Below, one piece after another: positions 1 through 5,794 of a stretch of 6,795 nt of DNA. The first letter of the stretch is position 1; the number at the start of each line of letters is the position of its first letter. The position numbers and the translations under genes were made by a program. The DNA comes from an uncultured Chitinophagaceae bacterium. GTDB lineage: Bacteria > Bacteroidota > Bacteroidia > Chitinophagales > Chitinophagaceae. The notes below the pieces were generated by a model. The model worked only from the letters and a program-made list of their open reading frames with translations. It did not search any database and was not told the DNA's origin. The stretch covers positions 1-6,795 of the forward strand of contig CAIMKO010000489.1 in NCBI GenBank assembly GCA_903841915.1. The letters are read 5' to 3'.

Positions 1-689
1 AAGTAGATGATATTGCATTTTACTGCTACACCAGAAATGTAGAATATTATGATGTACAATTAGAGTTGGTAGATCATATTGCAGATATAATTGAGCATTT
101 GCAGAAAGCCAATGTAACATTGAGTTTTAGCGAAGCATTGGAATTGGCTGGAAATCAATTTAGCGATGATGAGTTTAAAGCGATTGTAAAAAGCAAAAAG
201 AAATCACTTCAAAAAAATGTATCTATATTGATTGAGAAAGAATTCATTTCTTTTTTTACAGTACCTAAAATTATTTTAACTGCCACATTATTTCTTGGGG
301 CTTTGCTGCTTCCTGCTCTTATGAAAGAAAACAAAATTATCGGAGTGATATTACTTTTTATTATGATGACACCTTATTTATATTATTCATTTATTTTTAG
401 AAATGAATCTAAACAATTTGTAGAAGATCGAAAAGGTAACTTGTTATGTTTAAAAGTAAGAAGTCGATATGAAATACTTGCTACGCTTACTGCGATGTCT
501 TTGAATATTTTTTTGAATTTGATTCGAACTTTGTTTGATATTCATTTAGATATCAAAAATAAGCCAACGTTATTTTCGGCTATTTTGCTTTTGGGTGCAA
601 TGCTCGAAATTTTATTCATCGCAATTTTATTTGTAAGAGTTTCATTTAATGAAAAGATGAGAGAACAATATCCAAAAGCATTTGCATGA
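1..689 (+). CDS. Four-pass membrane protein of unknown function, paralog A (5' end outside window)
   Basis: The reading frame is open from base 3 to the TGA at 687-689 and gives 228 residues. It is cut at the left edge, and alignment with the next gene suggests only about nine N-terminal residues are missing. A TTG at 66 could be taken as a start, but it falls inside the conserved motif YYDVQLELVDH (window residues 15-25), so coding must begin upstream. The first 80 or so residues are soluble, charged and probably helical. About four hydrophobic segments follow, near residues 84-106, 111-132, 157-179 and 188-212, and the protein ends in EQYPKAFA. The sequence FFTVPKI opens the first membrane segment. 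All three motifs recur in the next gene, so the two are paralogs. They overlap by 4 bp (ATGA) and are probably co-transcribed and translationally coupled. I recognise the general type (a soluble 'LVDH' head plus a membrane tail, found in Bacteroidota hypothetical proteins) but no function. Confidence 0.85.
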   Translation, partial: VDDIAFYCYTRNVEYYDVQLELVDHIADIIEHLQKANVTLSFSEALELAGNQFSDDEFKAIVKSKKKSLQKNVSILIEKEFISFFTVPKIILTATLFLGALLLPALMKENKIIGVILLFIMMTPYLYYSFIFRNESKQFVEDRKGNLLCLKVRSRYEILATLTAMSLNIFLNLIRTLFDIHLDIKNKPTLFSAILLLGAMLEILFIAILFVRVSFNEKMREQYPKAFA

Positions 690-1375
690 ATCAAGAACTA
701 ACACCACAACAAATAGATGAACTGTTTGCATTCTGCCGTAGGCATTATGTTCATTATTATGATGTCCAATTAGAATTGGTGGATCATTTGGCAAATGCTA
801 TCGAAGAAAAAATGACTGTTGATAAAACTATTTCTTTTGAAACTGCATTAGATGATGTGCATAAAAGCTTTGGCTACAAAGGATTTGCTGGTGTGGTGGA
901 AGCTAAAGAAATTGCATTGTTCAACAAGAATAAACAACTTAGATGGAATCTCTTTTTTAAATATTTTACTGTACCGAAAATTGCTCTTACACTATTTCTG
1001 GTTGGTTGTTTTCTGTTTATTGGATCTGTTGTTCCTCAAAATAAACTTAATAATGTTTCAGCTATTATTGCAATTGCTTTTGTCGTATTTGAAATATTTG
1101 TTGCAGTTAAGAGTTATCGAATATTCAATAAGGTATCAAAGAAATTGCTATTGATCTCTTCACGTTATCAACAAAACTTTTTTTCTTTTCTTGCATTACA
1201 ATTTCTTGTACAATTTGTAAAATTTTCAGATAAAAATGACCTTTCATTTTCAGGATATACATTTTTTTCTTTCCTTGTAGGATTGATGATTGCTGCAACA
1301 TTATCCTATTATGACCTTTGCAAAAAACTTTTAGATATTTCTCATGAACAATATCCTCAGGCATTTGTATCGTAA
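686..1375 (+). CDS. Four-pass membrane protein of unknown function, paralog B
   Basis: This is a complete 229-residue gene. Its ATG overlaps the stop of the previous gene (ATGA at 686-689), which fixes the start and suggests translational coupling. A soluble N-terminal head of about 90 residues carries YYDVQLELVDH at 24-34, followed by an acidic helix and a SFETAL segment at 50-55. YFTVPKI at 93-99 leads into the membrane part. Predicted membrane segments lie near 94-116, 123-142, 163-180 and 190-210, and the protein ends EQYPQAFVS. The same three landmarks sit in the same order and at similar spacing in the gene upstream, so this is a tandem duplication. Between the copies the codons for the 11-residue motif differ at three third positions and nowhere else, which points to selection on the protein. 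There is no signal peptide and no recognisable catalytic motif. Both termini are probably cytoplasmic (inference from an even number of segments). A role as a paired membrane complex or regulator is possible but unproven. Confidence 0.88.
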   Translation: MNQELTPQQIDELFAFCRRHYVHYYDVQLELVDHLANAIEEKMTVDKTISFETALDDVHKSFGYKGFAGVVEAKEIALFNKNKQLRWNLFFKYFTVPKIALTLFLVGCFLFIGSVVPQNKLNNVSAIIAIAFVVFEIFVAVKSYRIFNKVSKKLLLISSRYQQNFFSFLALQFLVQFVKFSDKNDLSFSGYTFFSFLVGLMIAATLSYYDLCKKLLDISHEQYPQAFVS

Positions 1376-1377
1376 AC

Positions 1378-1409
1378 AAAAAAGCCTATTGATATTTTCA
1401 ACAGACTTT
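1378..1409 (-). terminator. Probable intrinsic terminator after the PIN toxin gene
   Basis: Read on the minus strand, AAAGTCTGTTGA (1409-1398) can pair with TCAATAGGCTTT (1392-1381) across a 5-base loop. This gives a 12-pair stem containing two G-U pairs, and the T run continues to 1378 (six T in all). The toxin stop codon lies 17 bases upstream. On the plus strand the same arms would have two C-A mismatches and no T tract, so the signal is oriented for the toxin operon. It abuts the end of the plus-strand membrane gene and may hinder read-through from either side. The stem is AT-rich and so only moderately strong. Confidence 0.5.
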
Positions 1410-1425
1410 AAAGTTAGTAAGTAAT

Positions 1426-1794
1426 TTATGGCTCAATTAATATTAATGATAGTTCTTTGATTCGCTTAAATCCTTTATCAGCGGTAACTAAAGTAAAACC
1501 TCCTTCAATTGCTGTTGCGGCTATTAACGCATCAGGGACTGCTATTTTTATTTTACGTTTTAATTCAATTGCTTTTTTCTTGATTGAATTTGAAATCGGA
1601 ATGACCTGACAATATTCAATAACCGTTTCACGAATCTTTATTTCAGTTTCTTTCATTTCTTTGACACCCAAAATCTCAATTTCGGTTACAATTGACACGG
1701 ACGGAGGTATATCAAAATAAAGTCGGACATCTGCCATGCCTTTTAAAGCATACAATAAGATATTGGTATCAAGCAAATAGTTATTTCCATTCAC
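1426..1794 (-). CDS. vapC: PIN-domain toxin, VapC type (type II toxin-antitoxin)
   Basis: This 122-residue protein has the length and layout of a VapC ribonuclease, a family of Mg2+-dependent endonucleases that cleave RNA, often tRNA or rRNA. The acidic PIN residues are visible: D9 in LLDTNILLYAL, E38/E40 in VTEIEILG, D88 in PDALIAATAI and D106 in TADKGF. The active site therefore looks intact. The start is GTG at 1794-1792. It is the only usable start, because a stop codon lies two codons upstream and the first catalytic motif begins at residue 7. The gene overlaps the antitoxin gene by 14 bp in another frame, so translation is probably coupled. The RNA target cannot be read from the sequence. 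Toxin identity is firm at family level and rests on the PIN motifs plus the linked antitoxin. Confidence 0.92.
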   Translation of the reverse strand: MNGNNYLLDTNILLYALKGMADVRLYFDIPPSVSIVTEIEILGVKEMKETEIKIRETVIEYCQVIPISNSIKKKAIELKRKIKIAVPDALIAATAIEGGFTLVTADKGFKRIKELSLILIEP

Positions 1795-1948
1795 TTCTTA
1801 AACGCTTTTGAATTTTTAAGCCATCATCTAATTGAGGTAATTTGCCAAAAAAAGAACTAACCGCTTTATTATTCGCAGATATCTTTTTTTTGTTAAGTAT
1901 TTGCCTTACTTTTTTTTCAGGAGTACCTTTTGGGATTTCAATTATCAT
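1781..1948 (-). CDS. Small antitoxin paired with the PIN toxin
   Basis: A 55-residue reading frame runs from ATG at 1948-1946 to TAA at 1783-1781. It is basic overall, starts MIIEIPKGTPEKKVRQIL and ends LDDGLKIQKRLRSEWK. An acidic or glycine turn followed by a basic helix ending in R-x-E-W is, from memory, a common C-terminal ending of short antitoxins found before PIN toxins in Bacteroidota. That part would bind and block the toxin. The N-terminal strand-like piece (IIEIPKGT) may serve DNA binding or dimerisation, but I see no clear AbrB, RHH or Phd signature. An upstream in-frame stop and the lack of other start codons fix the ATG. Its position directly before, and overlapping, the toxin gene is the classic antitoxin-first arrangement. 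Expression probably starts just upstream, near 1961. The exact antitoxin family is not assigned. Confidence 0.8.
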   Translation of the reverse strand: MIIEIPKGTPEKKVRQILNKKKISANNKAVSSFFGKLPQLDDGLKIQKRLRSEWK

Positions 1949-1963
1949 GTAGCATTCTTTTAC

Positions 1964-1979
1964 TTCTTAAAAATAAGAA
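1964..1979 (-). promoter_or_regulatory. Inverted repeat over a possible antitoxin-operon promoter
   Basis: The perfect inverted repeat TTCTTA-AAAA-TAAGAA lies 16-31 bases upstream of the antitoxin ATG. On the minus strand it contains TATTTTTA (1975-1968), a 7 of 8 match to the Bacteroidota -7 box TAnnTTTG. This would put transcription start near 1961 and leave a leader of about 12 bases. A palindrome over the -7 box is where a self-repressing antitoxin complex would be expected to bind. The region is very AT-rich, so a chance palindrome is possible, and no clear -33 TTG is seen. Confidence 0.35.
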
Positions 1980-2016
1980 ATTTTATTTTTTAAAAAGGAA
2001 AATAATTCTTTAAAAC

Positions 2017-2043
2017 ATCCGTTTCATCTGTGCGATCCGTGTT
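2017..2043. repeat. Three imperfect 9-bp tandem units (ATCCGT type) between aspS and the toxin-antitoxin pair
   Basis: Three consecutive 9-mers are ATCCGTTTC, ATCTGTGCG and ATCCGTGTT, followed by CC. They share the core ATCYGT and lie just past the stop codon of aspS. The pattern resembles short intergenic repeats that I recall from Bacteroidota genomes. It encodes nothing and has no hairpin with a T run, so it is not an obvious terminator. Confidence 0.45.
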
Positions 2044-2051
2044 CCAATTTC

Positions 2052-3917
2052 TTACTCCCCTTTAGGGGTTGGGGGTTTCAAATCCAACTTGATCTGCAAC
2101 TCATCAAATTGTTTTGCATCAATGGTTGATGGTGCATCCAACATCACATCTCTGCCGCTATTGTTTTTAGGGAACGCAATAAAATCTCTGATGCTTTCAC
2201 TGCCACCCAAAATAGAACACAAACGGTCGAAACCGAATGCCAGTCCGCCATGCGGTGGAGCACCATATTCAAATGCACCCAATAAGAATCCAAACTTATG
2301 TTGTTGTTCAGCTGCATCCATTCCTAAAGCAGCAAACATTTTTTCCTGTAATTCTCTTTGGAAGATCCTGATAGAGCCACCACCAATTTCATTTCCGTTC
2401 AACACCATATCATACGCATTGGCTTTGATACCGGCATAAGGATGTTCTAAATATTTATCTAGATCTTCAACTTTCGGGCTATTGTTGATCATGATGTTAA
2501 TATGATCAGGCTTAGGACTTGTGAACGGATGATGTCTTGCTACCCAACGACCTGCACCGCCTCCATCCTGATCTTCTAAAGCAAACTCAAACAACGGGAA
2601 ATCCATTACCCACAATAATCTAAACTCATCATCTTTTCTAAAACCCAGCCGTTTGCCCATTTCCAAACGCAATTCGCTGATGGCTTTTCTGGTTCTTTCT
2701 TCCGCACCTGCTAATATTAAGATCAGATCACCTGCACTTGCATTTGTGGCAGTGGCTATGGCTTTTAATTTTTCTTCCGTATAAAATTTATCAACACTGC
2801 TTTTAAAAGTTCCGTCGGCATTGCATTTAATGGTCACTAAACCTTTCATTCCGATCTGCGGGCGTTTTACCCATTCTGTTATTTCGTCTGTTTGTTTTCG
2901 GGTGTATTCACTGCAACCCGGAACAGCAATGGCAACAACTGTTTCAGCTTCATCAAACACTTTAAAATCAACGCCGCTGATCAATGATGACAAACTTTCT
3001 TTTGTTGGAAAAGTATGTGCTGGAAATTTCAAATTACAGATCTTCATGCCAAAACGAATGTCAGGTTTATCATTTCCAAACTGCCACATGGCTTCTTCCC
3101 AACTCATTCTTTCGACTTTCTCGGTGTAATCGATATTCTTGACATCTTTAAAGATCCGTTTCACCAAACCTTCAAACATGTTTAGAATATCTTCCTGCTC
3201 CACAAAACTCATTTCACAATCTATCTGTGTAAATTCAGGCTGACGATCAGCACGAAGATCCTCATCCCGAAAGCATTTCACGATCTGATAATAGCGATCA
3301 TAACCGCTCACCATCAACAATTGTTTGAATGTTTGCGGGCTTTGCGGCAATGCATAAAATTGCCCGGGATTCATCCTGGATGGCACCACAAAATCTCTCG
3401 CACCTTCGGGGGTTGATTTGATCAGGAAAGGCGTTTCGATATCCATGAAGTTATTTTCATGTAAATAATTTCGGGTGGAACGACCCACTGCATAGCGCAA
3501 TTCCAGATTTTTCTTCACAGCATTTCGGCGAAGGTCAAGATAACGATATTTCATTCTAAGATCATCGCCACCATCGGTATCATCCTGAATGGTAAATGGA
3601 GGGACCGCCGATTTATTCAATATCTTAAATTCACTCACCACGATCTCAATTTCACCGGTGAGAATGTTTAAGTTTTTATTGCTACGTTCGTTCACTTTCC
3701 CTTTTGCCTGCAACACAAATTCACGGCCTAAAGGATTTGTATCCAATTCGGTTTGCAAACTCTCACCAAACAATAATTGCGTGATGCCGTAACGGTCGCG
3801 CAGATCAACAAAAGTGATGGCGCCAAATTTTCTTACTGTTTGTACCCAGCCTGATAATGTTACTTCTTTATTTACATCACCGATCCTTAATTCACCACAA
3901 GTATGAGAACGATACAT
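2052..3917 (-). CDS. aspS: Aspartyl-tRNA synthetase, bacterial type
   Basis: The 621-residue enzyme charges tRNA-Asp with aspartate using ATP in the cytoplasm and is essential for translation. The N-terminal OB-fold anticodon-binding domain spans about 1-110 (GWVQTVRKFGAITFVDLRDRYG at 23-44). The class II catalytic domain follows, with the aspartate-specific flipping loop KSTPEGARDF at 167-176, QSPQ at 192-195 and motif 2 FRDEDLRADRQPEFTQID at 216-233 (R217). The GAD insertion domain typical of bacterial AspRS lies at roughly 290-430. Motif 3, GLAFGFDRL, is at 558-566 (R565). All key residues seem intact. The ATG at 3917-3915 starts the conserved YRSHTCGEL. Bacterial AspRS is usually near 590 residues; part of the excess here is the PPTPKGE tail derived from a palindromic element. 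F31 replaces the Leu or His that marks discriminating or non-discriminating forms elsewhere. A promoter lies about 120 bases upstream. Confidence 0.98.
   Translation of the reverse strand: MYRSHTCGELRIGDVNKEVTLSGWVQTVRKFGAITFVDLRDRYGITQLLFGESLQTELDTNPLGREFVLQAKGKVNERSNKNLNILTGEIEIVVSEFKILNKSAVPPFTIQDDTDGGDDLRMKYRYLDLRRNAVKKNLELRYAVGRSTRNYLHENNFMDIETPFLIKSTPEGARDFVVPSRMNPGQFYALPQSPQTFKQLLMVSGYDRYYQIVKCFRDEDLRADRQPEFTQIDCEMSFVEQEDILNMFEGLVKRIFKDVKNIDYTEKVERMSWEEAMWQFGNDKPDIRFGMKICNLKFPAHTFPTKESLSSLISGVDFKVFDEAETVVAIAVPGCSEYTRKQTDEITEWVKRPQIGMKGLVTIKCNADGTFKSSVDKFYTEEKLKAIATATNASAGDLILILAGAEERTRKAISELRLEMGKRLGFRKDDEFRLLWVMDFPLFEFALEDQDGGGAGRWVARHHPFTSPKPDHINIMINNSPKVEDLDKYLEHPYAGIKANAYDMVLNGNEIGGGSIRIFQRELQEKMFAALGMDAAEQQHKFGFLLGAFEYGAPPHGGLAFGFDRLCSILGGSESIRDFIAFPKNNSGRDVMLDAPSTIDAKQFDELQIKLDLKPPTPKGE
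2055..2075. repeat. CCCC-TTTA-GGGG palindromic element covering the aspS 3' end
   Basis: The palindrome CCCCTTTAGGGG (2057-2068) is followed by TTGGGGG. On the minus strand it forms the last codons of aspS, read as PPTPKGE just before the TAA at 2054-2052. The element is far more GC-rich than its surroundings. Its hairpin is not followed by a T run, so an ordinary intrinsic terminator is unlikely. From memory, similar PPTPKG(E) tails recur at protein ends in Bacteroidota, as expected of a dispersed repeat. Confidence 0.5.
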
Positions 3918-4032
3918 TTTATTTTTGATTTGAGATTTAAAATTTATGATTTTATTACCTGATATAAGATGTCTGACCTAAACGGATACAATATATCCCA
4001 CCATTTACATCAGCTATCATATAGCCTTGAAT
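3918..4032 (-). promoter_or_regulatory. aspS 5' leader with two short hairpins
   Basis: If transcription starts near 4033, the mRNA leader is about 116 bases. It can form two small perfect hairpins: GCTAT-ATG-ATAGC at 4025-4013 and GGATA-TATTG-TATCC at 3998-3984. The last 40 bases before the ATG are very A/T-rich, without a Shine-Dalgarno site, as is usual in this phylum. There is no T-box signature and no terminator-like hairpin with a U run, so I see no evidence for a known riboswitch. Confidence 0.3.
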
Positions 4033-4047
4033 TGGGCTGCAAATATA
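4033..4047 (-). promoter_or_regulatory. Promoter of aspS (Bacteroidota -7 box)
   Basis: The minus strand reads TATATTTG at 4047-4040, an exact match to the Bacteroidota -7 consensus TAnnTTTG, followed by CAGCCCA. Transcription would start near A 4033, about 116 bases before the aspS ATG. No clear TTG is seen at -33, which is common for this weakly conserved element. This is the only exact -7 match I found in the aspS upstream region. Confidence 0.6.
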
Positions 4048-4080
4048 GGCGAAATGGGCTTTTGGAAAGGTGTAAACTGC

Positions 4081-4109
4081 GTTAGTTAAGCATTAAAGTT
4101 TCATCTTTG
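4081..4109 (+). promoter_or_regulatory. Probable promoter of the MFS transporter gene
   Basis: CATCTTTG at 4102-4109 matches TAnnTTTG at all but the first base, and GTTAG at 4081-4085 is a weak -33 candidate. The predicted start near 4116 would leave a leader of only about six bases before the ATG at 4122. The nine bases TTTGCAGCC (4106-4114) also occur on the opposite strand at the aspS promoter (4043-4035), which supports both calls. Confidence 0.5.
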
Positions 4110-4121
4110 CAGCCTAAGCAC

Positions 4122-5270
4122 ATGCAACCATTAAACATATCAGAATTAAAAAGAAACCGCCTGGCACTGGCTTTTTTCTTCTTTTTATCAGGACTTCGCT
4201 TTGCAAGCTGGGCCAGCCGTATACCGGATATTCAATCACATCTGCATTTGAGTGATGCTGCATTGGGTTCTGTATTATTTGCTTTACCTGCAGGTTCTAT
4301 GAGCGGATTGCCTCTTTCAGGTTATTTAGTTGCCAAATTCGGCAGCAGGAACATTTTATTCCTGGCAACGATCTTATTTCCTGTTTCCATGATCGGTATA
4401 GGGATGGCAAATAGTAGCCTTGCTTTAGCTGTTCAATTGTATTTCTTTGGGGTTACGGGCAATATGATGAATATCTGCACCAATACACAGGCTGTTTCTC
4501 TGGAATCATTATACGGGAGAAGCATCATGGCTTCTTTTCATGGTTTATGGAGTTTAGGGGGATTCAGTGGCGCAATGATCGGAACATTTATGGTAAGTGC
4601 AAATATTGATCCGTTGCAACATTACTTATGGATTAGTGGGGTAGGCTTAGCAATTGCATTTTGTATTTATCCATTTACATTTAAGAATGAAGTGAAGACA
4701 AAACATAAGAGCAGATTATTTGTAAAACCGGATGCCTATTTATTGGTGATCGGATTCATCACTTTTGGAAGTATGGTTTGTGAAGGAACTATGTTTGACT
4801 GGAGCGGTGTTTATTTTATGAAAGTGATCAATGCCTCGGTTCATTTAAGAACATTGGGTTATGTCTCTTTTATGAGTGCAATGGCAACAGGAAGATTCAT
4901 AGGTGATAAGCTCATTATCAAATTAGGAGCAAAGAAAGTACTGCAATTGAGTGGTATCATTATCTCAACAGGATTATTGGTGGCTGTTCTATTACCTTAT
5001 ATCATCACTGCAACGATCGGGTTTTTGATGGTTGGATTTGGTGTTTCGGCGGTAGTGCCTTTATGTTATGCCATGGCAGGACGATCTACAAAAATGCCGG
5101 CAAGCCTGGCTATTGCTGCTGTTTCAAGTATTGGCTTTATGGGTTTTTTAATGGGGCCTCCATTGATCGGTTATATAGCACAAGCATCCAGTTTACGAAT
5201 TTCATTTACAGTGATCGCCTTTTTGGGCGCCAGTATTTATTTTATGGCTCCGAAATTGAAAGAAGAATAA
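4122..5270 (+). CDS. MFS transporter, YbjJ-like, substrate unknown
   Basis: This 382-residue inner-membrane protein has about twelve hydrophobic segments in two halves, split by a charged loop near residues 187-203 (KNEVKTKHKSRLF). The SWASRIPDIQ segment after the first helix (29-38), the MFS motif A form GYLVAKFGSRN (67-77) and FHGLWSLGG (139-147) resemble the E. coli YbjJ group of the major facilitator superfamily. The second half carries a degenerate motif A, GRFIGDKLIIKLGAKK, near 253-268. MFS proteins of this type are secondary transporters driven by ion gradients; the substrate cannot be inferred. I chose ATG 4122 over the in-frame TTG at 4107 because that TTG lies inside the probable -7 promoter box. 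The gene is divergent from aspS and convergent with the next gene, so it is probably transcribed alone. Confidence 0.9.
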   Translation: MQPLNISELKRNRLALAFFFFLSGLRFASWASRIPDIQSHLHLSDAALGSVLFALPAGSMSGLPLSGYLVAKFGSRNILFLATILFPVSMIGIGMANSSLALAVQLYFFGVTGNMMNICTNTQAVSLESLYGRSIMASFHGLWSLGGFSGAMIGTFMVSANIDPLQHYLWISGVGLAIAFCIYPFTFKNEVKTKHKSRLFVKPDAYLLVIGFITFGSMVCEGTMFDWSGVYFMKVINASVHLRTLGYVSFMSAMATGRFIGDKLIIKLGAKKVLQLSGIIISTGLLVAVLLPYIITATIGFLMVGFGVSAVVPLCYAMAGRSTKMPASLAIAAVSSIGFMGFLMGPPLIGYIAQASSLRISFTVIAFLGASIYFMAPKLKEE

Positions 5271-5286
5271 AGATTAATTTTTTATT

Positions 5287-5356
5287 GCCACGAATGCACA
5301 AATAAATCCTCGAAGAATGTAATAGGTTATTTTATAAATATTCGTGTATTCGTGGC
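5287..5356. repeat. Long imperfect palindrome at a convergent gene junction (CCACGAAT/ATTCGTGG type)
   Basis: GCCACGAATGCACAAATA (5287-5304) is the reverse complement of TATTCGTGTATTCGTGGC (5339-5356) except at two positions. The arms flank a 34-base AT-rich spacer. Each arm is itself made of 8-bp near-repeats (ATTCGTGT, ATTCGTGG). The element lies between the ends of two converging genes. T5363-5367 lies a few bases past the right arm, so on the plus strand it could help end the transporter transcript, although the spacing is loose. The arm sequence matches a dispersed intergenic repeat type that I recall from several bacterial phyla. It encodes no protein. Confidence 0.6.
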
Positions 5357-5365
5357 TGACAATTT

Positions 5366-5773
5366 TTACATCGTTTCTAATTCGTTGTGATGTTTTGGTT
5401 TCCAGATGAGATAATAAAAACCAAGCAATAAAATTCCAATCGCAAACGGAATGATGGCAAGGTGTTTATAAGTGATGTCGCCATAAACAATATCGGAATC
5501 TATCTTAAAAAATTCACTCAGCATCCAATAGGCATTTGCAGTGATCCAAAAGCTAATGGCCACATTATGGCATAGTTCGCTCATGTATTGTCTTGTTCGA
5601 TATGCGATCACTATTGAAATGATCAATGTTGGAAATATCATGGCTATGCCCAAAGGTCTCCAGATCATGCACCAACTGATATCTTTGAACAACCAGAAAA
5701 CAATATGCAGGTTTTCCATTTTACGATAGCTGAGCGGAATGCTGTAACTGGCTTCGGGCTGAATATTGTTCAT
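5366..5773 (-). CDS. Small four-pass membrane protein of unknown function
   Basis: This 135-residue protein is rich in Trp, Ile and Phe, with about four hydrophobic segments near residues 22-38, 40-58, 67-89 and 103-124. It ends in a short charged tail, KPKHHNELETM. Candidate conserved features are the aromatic WLFKDISWCMIWRPLG stretch (27-42), the RTRQYMSELCHN loop (59-70) and ITANAYWMLSEFF (77-89), which place Asp, Glu, His and Asn in or beside the membrane. No known enzyme or transporter motif is recognised. I believe similar proteins exist as hypotheticals in Bacteroidota, but I cannot name a family. ATG 5773 is chosen as the longest start; M19 is an alternative that removes a polar lead. 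It lies 40 bases downstream of the oxidoreductase gene on the same strand and may be co-transcribed, although a weak promoter may also sit in that gap. Confidence 0.8.
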   Translation of the reverse strand: MNNIQPEASYSIPLSYRKMENLHIVFWLFKDISWCMIWRPLGIAMIFPTLIISIVIAYRTRQYMSELCHNVAISFWITANAYWMLSEFFKIDSDIVYGDITYKHLAIIPFAIGILLLGFYYLIWKPKHHNELETM

Positions 5774-5794
5774 GCGTGCTTAGATTTTAGTGCG

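Noticed and set aside
66..68. TTG start for the first membrane protein
   Set aside because: The frame is open back to base 3, and the conserved motif shared with the next gene starts at base 45, so the true start lies outside the window.
852..1154. Second plus-strand frame within paralog B
   Set aside because: A Leu/Cys/Tyr-rich shadow of the hydrophobic segments in another frame. The minus-strand frame at 1125-1379 is likewise a shadow.
2057..2068. CCCC/GGGG hairpin as an intrinsic terminator of aspS
   Set aside because: The stem is only 4 bp, lies inside the coding region and is not followed by a T run on the minus strand.
2089..2439. Plus-strand open frame of 116 codons opposite aspS
   Set aside because: It is antisense to the conserved AspRS catalytic domain and carries no recognisable protein features. 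The same holds for the plus-strand frames at 2821-3129 and 3589-3792.
3918..4033. T-box or other known riboswitch before aspS
   Set aside because: No conserved T-box sequence, no terminator/antiterminator pair and no large stem; only two 5-bp hairpins.
4107..4121. TTG start giving the transporter five extra residues
   Set aside because: The TTG lies in the probable -7 box, and an ATG follows at 4122 with a normal MFS N-terminus.
5063..5305. Plus-strand frame overlapping the 3' end of the transporter gene
   Set aside because: Out-of-frame shadow that runs into the palindromic repeat; no family resemblance.
5271..5365. Remnant of an insertion sequence with terminal inverted repeats
   Set aside because: The arms enclose only 34 non-coding bases, with no transposase remnant and no visible target duplication; a REP/MITE-like repeat fits better.
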